From RGIG250 sp964540025 (GTDB lineage: Bacteria; Bacillota; Negativicutes; Selenomonadales; Selenomonadaceae): 16,472 bases of DNA. Numbering within the stretch: position 1 is the stretch's first letter; each line of letters opens with the position of its first letter. A model generated the notes under the pieces. The model was not told the origin of the DNA and searched no databases. It saw only the letters and a list, made by a program, of their open reading frames with translations. Shown here piece by piece: positions 1 to 7,484 of the stretch. The position numbers and the translations under genes were made by a program. The stretch spans positions 1 through 16,472 of the forward strand of contig CAZIKQ010000040.1 of assembly GCA_964540025.1 (NCBI GenBank). The letters run 5' to 3'.

Positions 1-41
1 GGTGTGGACATTAGATACTTTCCAAAATATACGCCATAAAT

Positions 42-70
42 TTGCCAACGTCCCTTATTTTTGTTAAACT
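42..70 (+). promoter_or_regulatory. Possible weak promoter for the ABC-F gene
   Basis: A TTGCCA box (42-47) and a TAAACT box (65-70) are separated by 17 bases, which is the usual sigma-70 spacing. They match the consensus in 5 of 6 and 4 of 6 positions. The 135 bases ahead of the ABC-F gene are AT-rich and hold no gene that I can see. The call rests only on these boxes and could be chance. Confidence 0.25.
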
Positions 71-135
71 GTGGCATCAGGTGCCCAAGTCAATTAGAAA
101 AAAATTGAGATAACATACTAAGAACAGGAGAAAAT

Positions 136-1698
136 ATGAGCATTCTGAATGTTGAACACGTTTCCCACGGCTTCGGGGCCAGGACGATTTTTGAGGACGT
201 TTCCTTCCGGCTGGTGAAGGGAGAGCACGTGGCTCTGGTGGGGGCAAACGGCGAGGGAAAGAGCACCTTTCTTTCCATTATCACGGGCCGTCTCCAGCCT
301 GACGAGGGCAAAATCCAGTGGGCCCGGCGGATCAAGGTGGGTTATCTGGATCAGCACAGCGTCCTGAAAAAAGGTCAGACCATCCGGGAGGCGCTGCGGA
401 CGGCCTTTGACGATATGTACAAGCTGGAGCAGGAAATGATCGCCGCCTATGACCGGATGGCGGAGCTCAGTGAAGATGATCCGGAGATGGAAAAGCTCCT
501 GGAGGACGTAGGGGAAATTCAGGATATTTTGGACGGCGGCTCCTTTTACTCCCTGGACGCCCGGATCGAGGAGGTGGCCGGGGGCCTGGGACTCAGGGAC
601 ATCGGCCTTGACCGTCCGGTGGACGAGCTTTCCGGCGGCCAGCGCACCAAGGTGCTGCTGACGAAGCTCCTGCTGGAAACTCCCACCATTCTAATCCTGG
701 ACGAGCCTACTAATTATCTTGACGCGGAGCATATCAGCTGGCTGAAAAATTATCTGAACAGCTACGAAAACGCCTTCATTCTGGTGAGCCATGACGTTCC
801 CTTCCTGAAGGCGGTCACCAACGTGATTTATCATGTGGAGAACGCCAGGCTGACCCGCTACAGCGCCAACTATGAGAAATTTCTGGAAATGGTAGAAATA
901 AAGCGCCGTCAGGCGGACGCCGCCTATGAGCGGCAGCAGGCGGAGATAAAGCGGGCGGAAGATTTCATTGCCCGAAACAAGGCCAGGGTGGCTACCAGAG
1001 GCATGGCCAATTCCCGGCAGAAGATGCTGGACCGCATGGAGGTACTGGAAAAGCGGACGGAGAAGCCGAAGCCTCACTTCAAATTCCATGAAGACCGGAC
1101 TCCCTCCCGGGTGGTCATCGACGCCCGGGAGCTGGTTATTGGCTATGACGAGCCCTTGACCGCTCCCCTTAACCTTCAGCTGGAGCGGGGGAAAAAGGTG
1201 GCGGTGAGAGGCGTAAACGGCCTGGGTAAAACCACTATGCTGAAAACCTTTCTCGGTAAAATCCGGGCGGTTTCCGGGGAAACTGAGCTGGGGGACTTTG
1301 TTTCCGTGGGCTATTTTGAGCAGGAAACGAGCCGGGACAACAGCAACACCGCCCTGGATGAATTCTGGCAGGCCTATCCGGGGATGACCAATTTTGAGGT
1401 GCGGGCCGCCCTGGCCGCCTGCGGCCTCACCACCGAGCATATCGAGAGCCATATGTCCGTCCTGTCCGGCGGGGAAGCGGCCAAGGTAAGGCTGGCCATC
1501 GTCATGCAGGCTCCCTGCAATCTGCTGGTGCTGGACGAGCCCACCAACCACCTGGACGCGGACGCCAAGGAGGAGCTGCGCCGGGCCCTTATGGAGTACA
1601 AGGGAGCGGTTCTTCTTGTTTCCCACGAGCCGGAGTTCTACGAGGACTGGATAGACGACGTGTGGAATATCGAGAAGTGGACCACCAGGGTAGTCTGA
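136..1698 (+). CDS. ABC-F family ATPase (YkpA/YbiT-like)
   Basis: This 520-aa protein has two ATP-binding cassettes and no membrane segments, the layout of ABC-F proteins, which act on the ribosome rather than in transport. Cassette 1 has Walker A GANGEGKST (36-44), signature LSGGQ (165-169) and Walker B LILDEPT (186-192). Cassette 2 has Walker A GVNGLGKTT (359-367), signature LSGGE (443-447) and Walker B LVLDEPT (464-470). A charged helical linker rich in Arg, Lys and Glu (about 250-320) joins them, as in the family's tRNA-contacting linker. The ATG at 136 has AGGAG at 126-130. The gene ends 16 bases before TrmO, so the two are probably cotranscribed. Members include translation factors and antibiotic-resistance proteins. 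The sequence alone does not tell which this is, and no resistance role can be claimed. Confidence 0.93.
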   Translation: MSILNVEHVSHGFGARTIFEDVSFRLVKGEHVALVGANGEGKSTFLSIITGRLQPDEGKIQWARRIKVGYLDQHSVLKKGQTIREALRTAFDDMYKLEQEMIAAYDRMAELSEDDPEMEKLLEDVGEIQDILDGGSFYSLDARIEEVAGGLGLRDIGLDRPVDELSGGQRTKVLLTKLLLETPTILILDEPTNYLDAEHISWLKNYLNSYENAFILVSHDVPFLKAVTNVIYHVENARLTRYSANYEKFLEMVEIKRRQADAAYERQQAEIKRAEDFIARNKARVATRGMANSRQKMLDRMEVLEKRTEKPKPHFKFHEDRTPSRVVIDARELVIGYDEPLTAPLNLQLERGKKVAVRGVNGLGKTTMLKTFLGKIRAVSGETELGDFVSVGYFEQETSRDNSNTALDEFWQAYPGMTNFEVRAALAACGLTTEHIESHMSVLSGGEAAKVRLAIVMQAPCNLLVLDEPTNHLDADAKEELRRALMEYKGAVLLVSHEPEFYEDWIDDVWNIEKWTTRVV

Positions 1699-1714
1699 CA
1701 GGGAGCCGGTGAAA

Positions 1715-2461
1715 ATGCAGTCTTGCGGAAAATCGCCCGGGGATCTCGGCCGGTTGGCGGGGAGCGGCTCTGTAGTCATAAGGCCCATTGCCCGGATTCG
1801 CACCGACTTTCCCGCGAAATTCGGCATTCCCCGCCAGAGCGGCCTGGTGAAGGAGTTGAAGGGGCGGATCGTCTTTGAGCCAGAGTTCCGGAATGAGGCT
1901 ATGCTCCGGGGCATCGAGGGCTTTACTCACCTTTGGCTTATATGGCTGTTTTCGGAAAACGCCGGAAAGGGCTGGTCGCCTACCGTGCGCCCGCCTATCC
2001 TGGGCGGCAATGCCCGGATGGGGGTCTTTGCCACCAGAGCGCCCTTCCGCCCCAATCCGCTGGGCCTTTCCTGCGTGGAACTCGCGGGGCTGGAGCGGCG
2101 GAAAGGGGAAGGGACGGTTTTGCTGGTAAGGGGGGCCGATCTGCTGGACGGCACCCCCATATTTGACGTCAAGCCGTATCTGGCCTATGCGGACAGTCAT
2201 CCGGAGGCGGCGGAGGGCTTCCGGACAGGGGGTTGGCCCCGGCTGACGGTAGACTTTCCGCCGCCCCTTTTGGCCCTTGTTCCGGCCGACGGCCAAAAAG
2301 CTCTGCTGGAGGTGCTGGCCAATGATCCCCGCCCTTCTTATCAGGCTGATCCGGAGCGAATATATGGCCTGAAATTTAGCGCCCTGGAGATAAAATTTCG
2401 AGTCATTGGGGATAAGCTGATTGTTTTAGCGGTGGAAAAAGACTCAAAATTTGATAGATAA
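1715..2461 (+). CDS. trmO: tRNA (t6A37)-N6-methyltransferase TrmO
   Basis: The protein belongs to the TsaA/TrmO (YaeB) family, which uses S-adenosylmethionine to methylate t6A at position 37 of threonine tRNAs, giving m6t6A. The family core is plain: RPIARIRTDF near the N-terminus, then RPPILGGNARMGVFATR running into APFRPNPLGLS, and a later DLLDGTPIFDVKPY block. At 248 aa it is close to the usual length (E. coli about 235). I chose the ATG at 1715 because GGGAG at 1701-1705 lies 9 bases upstream. A GTG at 1709 is in frame but too close to that site. The first 18 or so residues precede the conserved core and are poorly supported. The gene follows the ABC-F gene after 16 bases, so it is probably the second gene of a short operon. 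Older databases call the family tsaA. Confidence 0.93.
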   Translation: MQSCGKSPGDLGRLAGSGSVVIRPIARIRTDFPAKFGIPRQSGLVKELKGRIVFEPEFRNEAMLRGIEGFTHLWLIWLFSENAGKGWSPTVRPPILGGNARMGVFATRAPFRPNPLGLSCVELAGLERRKGEGTVLLVRGADLLDGTPIFDVKPYLAYADSHPEAAEGFRTGGWPRLTVDFPPPLLALVPADGQKALLEVLANDPRPSYQADPERIYGLKFSALEIKFRVIGDKLIVLAVEKDSKFDR

Positions 2462-2568
2462 CCGCTTGTTCAGGCAGAACAGGCGGTGGAAAAGTGTATA
2501 AGTTTTGTGGAAAAGATGGTGGAAAAGTTTCCTGATTGTCCGCAAAAGGGTAAAAAGCGGTGGATAAA
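2431..2568 (+). repeat. Array of GGTGGAAAA-like 9-mers (DnaA-box-like)
   Basis: Five same-strand copies of a (G/T)GTGGA(A/T)AA motif start at 2431, 2485, 2506, 2518 and 2560. The first is inside the end of trmO and the rest lie in the trmO-MATE gap. Three of them share the exact 9-mer GTGGAAAAG (2486, 2507, 2519). The motif resembles the reverse complement of the DnaA box TTATCCACA: the 2506 and 2560 copies each differ from it at one base. Spacing is irregular. No replication gene is nearby, so an operator for the MATE gene is as likely as DnaA binding. Confidence 0.35.
2462..2486 (+). terminator. Hairpin after trmO, no U-tract
   Basis: CCGCTTGTTC (2462-2471) and GAACAGGCGG (2477-2486) pair over 10 bp with one G-U pair and a 5-base loop, starting immediately after the trmO stop codon. 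No T-run follows, so it is not a textbook intrinsic terminator. It may be an mRNA-end stabiliser, a weak terminator or an operator-like site. Confidence 0.4.
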
Positions 2569-2591
2569 TTAAAAAAAGGAGGTGAAACGGG

Positions 2592-3968
2592 ATGGAGCAG
2601 ACGTTTTCCTTTCGCCAGCGGCTGAAGACCTTTATTCTGGTCATGCTGCCGGTATTGGTGACAAATTTGGCAATAATGAGCGTGCATCTTTCGGACACCA
2701 TGATGACCGGCCATGTAAACAGCGTGGAGCTGGCGGGGGTAGCGGTGGCGGCAAATATCTATATGCCCCTGTTCGTGACCTGCATGGGTATCGTGTCGGG
2801 CCTGTCACCTACCATCGCCCACCTGTATGGCGGCGGGGACGGCGCTGAGATCCGGCGGGTGATGCGGCAGAGCTTCTACTGGGCGCTGCTTTTGGGCCTG
2901 TTCGGGAGCCTTTTAATTTACTTCGGGACACCTGTACTGCTGGACCGGCTCAATCTGGAAAAGCGGGTCTGGGAAGTAGCTTTTGGCTACAGCCGGGTGA
3001 TGATGTTCTGCCTGCCGGTGTCAATGGCGGTGGTGGCCCTGCGGGAATTTATGAATGCCCTGGGCTGTACCAGAATAACGATGCTGATCACCGGCCTCAC
3101 GGCTCCTCTGAACATATTTTTCAACTACATTTTCATCTTCGGCGCAGGGCCGGTGGAGCCGCTGGGAGGAGTGGGGGCCGCCTGCGGAACCCTGGCGGCC
3201 TTTTCCGCGGCGGCGTTGATTCACGCCGCAGTGGCCCGGTGGATGAGCCCCTTTGACCGCTACCGGATATTTGACGGAATGCCAAAGCCCCAGGTCCGCG
3301 AGTGGTCAAAGGCGCTGAAGATCGGCTTTCCCATCGGCCTGGCCATGCTGTCGGAAACCAGTATTTTCGGGGCCATGGGGCTGTGCATCGCCACCTACGG
3401 CACCCTGACGGCGGCGGCCAGCCAGTCCGCCTTCAGCGTCACCTCCATGCTTTACGCCATACCCATGTCCTGCAGCATCGCTTTGACGATTCTGGTGGGC
3501 TTCGAGCTGGGAGCCGGCCGGCCGAAGGACGCCGTATCCTATACAAATATCGGCCGGGCGGTTAGCCTGGGGGCGGCGGTGCTCCTCATCGGGGCGGCGT
3601 GGCTGGCCCGCTATCAGGTAGCGGCCCTGTTTACCGGCGAAGGGGAGCTGCTGGAGCTGATCGCCGGGTTCGTGGCTTACGCGGCCCTGATGAACGGGGC
3701 AGATTCCCTGAACGCTCCGCTGCAGGGAGCCCTGCGGGGCTACCGGGACGTGAAGGCCGTCCTGATACTGTCCATTATCAGCTTCTGGGTAGTGGGAATG
3801 CCCCTGGGCTGGGTACTGGCGGAGGTGGCCGGGAACGGCGCTTACGGCTACTGGCAGGGAGTCATCAGCGGCCTCTTCGTCGGCTTTGTCCTGCTGGCCA
3901 TAAGGATAAAGAAAGTAAAGAAAGGCCAGCCTTACGGCAGTGGGAAAAATCCTTCTGAAGCAGGTTGA
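2592..3968 (+). CDS. MATE family multidrug/Na+ or H+ antiporter (NorM-like)
   Basis: This 458-aa, very hydrophobic protein has the pattern of about 12 membrane helices in two related halves, the usual MATE layout and length. MATE proteins sit in the inner membrane and export cationic drugs or metabolites in exchange for Na+ or H+. The family signature region is near the N-terminus: LPVLVTNLAIMSVHLSDTMMTGHV (in part), then the ELAGVAVAANIYMP block typical of helix 2. The second half begins near residue 235 (KIGFPIGLAMLSETSIFGAMG). The C-terminus is basic (IRIKKVKKG), as expected for a cytoplasmic tail. The ATG at 2592 has an excellent AGGAGGTG (2577-2584) 7 bases upstream. A 130-base gap with a hairpin separates it from trmO, so it may have its own control. 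The substrate cannot be read from the sequence. Confidence 0.93.
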   Translation: MEQTFSFRQRLKTFILVMLPVLVTNLAIMSVHLSDTMMTGHVNSVELAGVAVAANIYMPLFVTCMGIVSGLSPTIAHLYGGGDGAEIRRVMRQSFYWALLLGLFGSLLIYFGTPVLLDRLNLEKRVWEVAFGYSRVMMFCLPVSMAVVALREFMNALGCTRITMLITGLTAPLNIFFNYIFIFGAGPVEPLGGVGAACGTLAAFSAAALIHAAVARWMSPFDRYRIFDGMPKPQVREWSKALKIGFPIGLAMLSETSIFGAMGLCIATYGTLTAAASQSAFSVTSMLYAIPMSCSIALTILVGFELGAGRPKDAVSYTNIGRAVSLGAAVLLIGAAWLARYQVAALFTGEGELLELIAGFVAYAALMNGADSLNAPLQGALRGYRDVKAVLILSIISFWVVGMPLGWVLAEVAGNGAYGYWQGVISGLFVGFVLLAIRIKKVKKGQPYGSGKNPSEAG

Positions 3969-4097
3969 CACCCTTTTGGTAAAATTATTATGGCTCATGG
4001 CGATTCTCTTTTGATAGGTTTTGCTTGGCAGCTTAACTCTACCAAAAGTTGCACCGTGAGTTTTTTATCTGTTCAAATTCATTTTACAATCTATCTC

Positions 4098-4126
4098 TTG
4101 ACAATACAAAGTAAACTTACTAAAAT
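4098..4126 (+). promoter_or_regulatory. Sigma-70-type promoter of the HD operon
   Basis: A consensus TTGACA (4098-4103) and a TAAAAT (4121-4126) are separated by exactly 17 bases, giving an expected start near 4133, about 29 bases ahead of the first ATG. A ribosome site AGGGGAG follows at 4151-4157. The 193-base gap after the MATE gene holds no other gene I would support. It also has an 8-bp inverted repeat, CTTTTGGT (3973-3980) and ACCAAAAG (4041-4048), too widely spaced to call. Confidence 0.75.
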
Positions 4127-4161
4127 AAATAGTGATATTTTATACATAAGAGGGGAGATTT

Positions 4162-4518
4162 ATGTTTTATATTGGTATTGAAGATATCGCTGCTTTGGCG
4201 TTGATTCAAGCGCTAGAACAAAATGAACGTTTTTTGTCGTACGAAGTAATTGAAGCTTATGGCAACAAGGTGGTACGTCGTCTGAGAGATGATAACGAAA
4301 AAGTTGTTCTAATATTATCGCGAGAAAGTACAAATGAGATGTTTCGCAACTATTCGGATTTTTTTGAGGAAAAACCATCCGAAGACGGAAAGTTAGGCAT
4401 CGCTCTTCGTGAAGAAAAAAACATAGACGACTTAATAGATAAATTCTGTGGATATTTGTCTTTAACCGTCCTTAAGGCTTTTATGAGTGAGAAAGTAGAT
4501 TTGAACAAAGCGGCTTAA
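4162..4518 (+). CDS. Small protein of unknown function, first gene of HD operon
   Basis: I do not recognise this 118-aa protein. It has no signal peptide or membrane helix. The pattern suggests a small alpha/beta fold: a strand-like start (MFYIGIEDIAALALIQAL), a Lys/Arg-rich middle (NKVVRRLRDDNEKVVLIL), an acidic stretch (about 65-90) and a C-terminal helix (about 95-110). The start has AGGGGAG just upstream and a consensus promoter before that. It ends two bases before the ATG of the HD phosphohydrolase, so the two are almost surely co-translated and may work together, as partner, regulator or inhibitor. Base composition is much more AT-rich than the genes on the left, which suggests a separate origin. 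Its role is unknown. Confidence 0.8.
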   Translation: MFYIGIEDIAALALIQALEQNERFLSYEVIEAYGNKVVRRLRDDNEKVVLILSRESTNEMFRNYSDFFEEKPSEDGKLGIALREEKNIDDLIDKFCGYLSLTVLKAFMSEKVDLNKAA

Positions 4519-4520
4519 CG

Positions 4521-6164
4521 ATGAATAAAGAGAAACGGTTAAAAGATCCGATTTATGGGTATATTAATATCCCAAATCGTTATATGAACAATGTCATAGA
4601 CACGGCTGTGTTTCAGAGATTGAGGAGGATTATTCAAACCAGCTATTCCCCTCTATATTCATCCGCGATACACAACCGTTTTGTTCATTCATTAGGCGTA
4701 TATCATTTAGGACGCTTGGCGTTCGATTGCTTAAAAGAAGATAATCGAACGCCAAGCCTTGTGAATGATACTACGCTTGATGAAATAGGGGATGTTTTTA
4801 AACTCGCGTGCCTTCTTCACGATGTCGGGCACGCGCCTTTTTCGCATACGGGCGAAGTATTTTATTTAGATGAAAATGGAGAATATGACGAGATACACAA
4901 GCAACTAAAAGAGTATGTGGACGATCCCTACTTTAATGAACCGTCAGTGAAAAATGATTTCGCGTCGGCGCACGAAATAATGAGCGCGACAGTCGGGATA
5001 AAAGAATTTTCCCGTTTGTTGCCTAACGACACCCCGGCAAATCGTTCATTTTTTGCCAGATGTATTACGGGTTATCTTTATAATAACGATTGTCCAGAAA
5101 ACAGTTTAAGAAATTGCTTTATTTCATTACTCAATTCAAAAATTATTGATGTCGATAAATTGGATTATCTCATTCGCGATGCATTCATTACTGGATTTGA
5201 TACAGTCCATATAGATTATGAACGGCTTCTTTCGTCTCTCAGGATCATAAAAAATGATAGCGGCTTCTATCGTCTTGTTTATCATAAAAGCGCTATAAGC
5301 GTAATTGAAAATGTAGTGTATGCGCGTGACGCAGAGCGTAAGTGGATTCAAAATCATCCTGTTGTCGTATATGACGGATACCTTTTATATCATATGATAC
5401 GTCATCTAAATGAAAATTTGTATTGTCCTGGTTGTTGCGATAGCAGGTTATTTTCATTAGAATCATTGAGCGTTGAGGGCGCTAAATTTAGAGATGGCAT
5501 TAAATTGCGTTTAATAAGCGACGACGATATAATATATTTATCGAAAAATGTATATTCATTTCCATTAAGCGAAGAATATTTTAATCGTTCAAATAGAAGG
5601 CATCCTGCGTGGAAATCTGAGGCGGAGTACAAGGCGACTTTTTTAAGGAATATCCAAGGTGGTGCCGTTCTTGAAAAATTTGAGAAAACCATGGAAATGA
5701 TAAGCGAATATTTAAAGAAGAATTCCACTAGCGGAGTTATAAATGCTGATCTGATAAAAAATATAGAAAATGACATACCGTCAGAACAAGATATCAATCA
5801 ATCTGATGGCGCGAATAAAAAGATGTTTAAAGATCAAATACAAAAGAAGACGATGATGCTTCGTATTCTTAATAAACTCAAAAAATATGCAGAGTCCAAG
5901 AATATACCTTTCGATTTTGTAATATTAATGGAATCGCAATTTACCAGCGGATTCGGAGAGCCTGATTTTACTAAAATTGATGTTTTTTTTCCTAGCTTTT
6001 CTATAGAACCGACACGAAAATTCACGGAAGCTGTTTCGTCGTTAGAAGTGAAAGAAGTTCAACGAAATAAATTATTTTATTTGTTCTATAAGCGTAATAA
6101 CGGACAGCCTTTAGAACTGGATTGCGAGGAACTTAGTCTTGAGTTGTATGGGGCGTGTATATAA
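4521..6164 (+). CDS. HD-domain phosphohydrolase (COG1078, SAMHD1/dGTPase-like)
   Basis: The N-terminal half (about 1-250) is an HD-superfamily metal-dependent phosphohydrolase. All expected ligands are present: H56 in RFVHSLGV, H100-D101 in LLHDVGHAPFSHTGE, and the DVDKLDYLIRDA block starting at D210. The VIDTAVFQRLRRIIQTS block (25-41) is also typical. The best-known relatives are dNTP triphosphohydrolases (bacterial dGTPases, SAMHD1), but many COG1078 proteins have no proven substrate. The part from about 300 to 547 is mostly helical and charged, and I recognise no domain in it. The gene starts two bases after the 118-aa gene and shares its low GC content. At 547 aa it is longer than many single-domain family members. 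A T8 run (5983-5990) is in frame. A dNTPase or nucleotide-signal hydrolase role is likely; an antiphage role is only inferred. Confidence 0.88.
   Translation: MNKEKRLKDPIYGYINIPNRYMNNVIDTAVFQRLRRIIQTSYSPLYSSAIHNRFVHSLGVYHLGRLAFDCLKEDNRTPSLVNDTTLDEIGDVFKLACLLHDVGHAPFSHTGEVFYLDENGEYDEIHKQLKEYVDDPYFNEPSVKNDFASAHEIMSATVGIKEFSRLLPNDTPANRSFFARCITGYLYNNDCPENSLRNCFISLLNSKIIDVDKLDYLIRDAFITGFDTVHIDYERLLSSLRIIKNDSGFYRLVYHKSAISVIENVVYARDAERKWIQNHPVVVYDGYLLYHMIRHLNENLYCPGCCDSRLFSLESLSVEGAKFRDGIKLRLISDDDIIYLSKNVYSFPLSEEYFNRSNRRHPAWKSEAEYKATFLRNIQGGAVLEKFEKTMEMISEYLKKNSTSGVINADLIKNIENDIPSEQDINQSDGANKKMFKDQIQKKTMMLRILNKLKKYAESKNIPFDFVILMESQFTSGFGEPDFTKIDVFFPSFSIEPTRKFTEAVSSLEVKEVQRNKLFYLFYKRNNGQPLELDCEELSLELYGACI
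4714..4757 (+). repeat. Perfect 15-bp inverted repeat inside the HD gene
   Basis: Arms GCTTGGCGTTCGATT (4714-4728) and its exact complement AATCGAACGCCAAGC (4743-4757) flank a 14-base A-rich loop. The element encodes residues about 65-79, between the first metal-binding His and the HD pair, a stretch that is variable in the family. The resulting RNA hairpin would be strong and lies near the start of a coding region. Confidence 0.8.
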
Positions 6165-6279
6165 TTATTATCATGTAGCAAAACGTTATGACGGTATTTT
6201 TGCATATATTATAGATGCTTTTTCTCTTAAAACGTTTGTTGCAAAATGTATGCTTTTTGAACGACACGATAGACGGTAA
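6148..6279 (+). CDS. Possible 43-aa ORF overlapping the end of the HD gene
   Basis: An ATG at 6148, inside the last codons of the HD gene and in another frame, opens a 43-codon reading frame to TAA at 6277-6279, just before the operon terminator. The peptide begins MGRVYNYYHVAKRYDG and ends CMLFERHDRR. It is rich in aromatic and basic residues and looks more protein-like than random AT-rich sequence. The 17-base overlap would allow coupled translation, but I see no good ribosome site: GAGGAA at 6126-6131 is too far away. It could also be the remnant of a larger gene or a chance ORF. I recognise no family. Confidence 0.35.
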   Translation: MGRVYNYYHVAKRYDGIFAYIIDAFSLKTFVAKCMLFERHDRR

Positions 6280-6297
6280 TAAAAAGTTCTAAAACAA

Positions 6298-6350
6298 AAA
6301 AGCGTTTACTAAGCAACTTTGATCATCAAAGCTGTTCAGTAAACGCTTTT
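6298..6350. terminator. Bidirectional intrinsic terminator between convergent operons
   Basis: AAAAGCGTTTACT (6298-6310) is exactly complementary to AGTAAACGCTTTT (6338-6350). The inside carries a second pairing, CTTTGA with TCAAAG, so the whole forms a long hairpin. A T-rich tract (ATTTTTT) follows on the right and an A-run (6291-6301) lies on the left, giving U-tracts in both directions. It can stop both the + strand HD operon and the - strand glycan operon. The 6280-6391 stretch holds nothing else I can see. Confidence 0.9.
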
Positions 6351-6391
6351 ATTTTTTGTAAGCTATTGGACATTAAACCGTGAAAAACAAC

Positions 6392-7441
6392 TCAAAACGA
6401 TTCGGCGTAGACTTTATGATACTCTTCACTATACAAAGTATCCACGTTAGCCGTCATGATATTGCGCGCAGCCAATTCGTCCACGAGGAGCTTAAACATC
6501 TTTTTCGCGCGTTCGGAGTTCGAATATTCGTCATCGAGAAAACTAAAAACAGGCGTAACAAAATCAACCTTGAGCTCGGAGCAAATATCGACGAATCCTT
6601 TAATATCGGCCTCGTTGTCGTTGACGCCGGGAACGATAAGATACTTCAGGTTTAACGCTAAATAGGGGGCTTCTTTATAACGTCGCAGATTGTCTATCGT
6701 CCTATTGAAAAACGGAACGCCTTTTATTTTTGCGTAAGTTTCTGGCGTTCCCGCGTCGACCGACTTTCTGATTATTACTGGTATTTCCCGCGCCGCATCA
6801 AACAGGCTGTCATCGAATACCGAGCAATTCGAGAAAACGTCTAAAATATACCCTTTGTCGCGACAATGCTCGTATAAGGGCAATCTTTTTTCGTTCAATG
6901 TCGGTTCTCCCACGGCAAGAAGCACGGAGAAAATATCGTTTATCATATTCTTCCGTTCAAGAGCCGTTAAATATTCCGCTAAAAAGATATTGTCGTTATA
7001 ATCTTTTAGCTCCGGCCGATTGGCCGAGCAGTATTTGCATTTATAATTGCACCAACCACGGAATGAAAAGTCAAACGAATTTAATCGCCGCGATGAAAAT
7101 ATATAACTAGCTTGATTTCGGTAACACGTTTGGCAAACGATAGGCAAAGGGATATTTCCGTCAATCAATCCGCTGCGCGTCGCGTCAAGCTCTTGCACGG
7201 AGAGCAACGGATCAACCGGATGATTAAAGGTGGGCATATCTGTTCTACAACAACAGTGAAAAATATTTTCATTTACAATCCAGTTAGAGGCGAACAGAAA
7301 GCATGTCTTGATGATTTCAAGCGGTTGGAAATTAACTATCCGCCGGGGAGAAACGCCGCGCTCCATCGTCAGAGTTCCCATGATTTCTGCGATATGATGC
7401 GGGGACGCAATGAAAAATTGCGCCGATTCGTCTGAAATCAT
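6392..7441 (-). CDS. Radical SAM enzyme with N-terminal SPASM-like cysteines (3' part of frameshifted gene)
   Basis: This is the main part of a radical SAM enzyme. Counted from an ATG at 7441, the cluster motif CNYKCKYC puts the three cysteines at 131, 135 and 138. Such enzymes cleave S-adenosylmethionine at a 4Fe-4S cluster to start radical chemistry. Ahead of the core are further cysteines (63-65, 103, 106) in the setting GLIDGNIPLPIVCQTCYRN, which resembles a SPASM-type auxiliary cluster, usually found after the core. The ATG at 7441 has no ribosome site. The real start is probably 7655: the same protein continues upstream in another frame across a G8 run (7488-7495). With G7 the product would be 420 aa, with the core cysteines at 202, 206 and 209. 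It is the last gene of the glycan operon, next to the terminator. The substrate is unknown; glycan or lipid-carrier modification is inferred. Confidence 0.8.
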   Translation of the reverse strand: MISDESAQFFIASPHHIAEIMGTLTMERGVSPRRIVNFQPLEIIKTCFLFASNWIVNENIFHCCCRTDMPTFNHPVDPLLSVQELDATRSGLIDGNIPLPIVCQTCYRNQASYIFSSRRLNSFDFSFRGWCNYKCKYCSANRPELKDYNDNIFLAEYLTALERKNMINDIFSVLLAVGEPTLNEKRLPLYEHCRDKGYILDVFSNCSVFDDSLFDAAREIPVIIRKSVDAGTPETYAKIKGVPFFNRTIDNLRRYKEAPYLALNLKYLIVPGVNDNEADIKGFVDICSELKVDFVTPVFSFLDDEYSNSERAKKMFKLLVDELAARNIMTANVDTLYSEEYHKVYAESF

Positions 7442-7484
7442 GTCGTCGAAGGAGCAAATCCGCAGCGACGGATATGAATTTAAT

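Noticed and set aside
75..90. Short imperfect palindrome around TGGCATCAGGTGCCCA before the ABC-F gene
   Set aside because: Arms are only five bases with a bulge; this is expected by chance.
691..1914. Long - strand ORF (407 codons) opposite the ABC-F gene
   Set aside because: It lies opposite an unmistakable ABC-F gene, is rich in Pro, Gly, His and Arg as GC-rich antisense frames are, and matches no family I know.
3306..3998. 230-codon - strand ORF opposite the MATE gene
   Set aside because: Antisense shadow of a clear membrane transporter gene; composition is that of a reverse frame and there is no sensible ribosome site.
3990..4181. 63-codon + strand ORF between MATE and the HD operon
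   Set aside because: It runs across the TTGACA/TAAAAT promoter and the ribosome site of the next gene, and the peptide looks random.
5402..5797. 131-codon - strand ORF inside the HD gene
   Set aside because: Shadow frame of the HD phosphohydrolase coding sequence, with no start signal.
5983..5990. T8 run in the HD gene as a phase-variation site
   Set aside because: The gene is in frame there, and runs of this length are common in AT-rich coding DNA.
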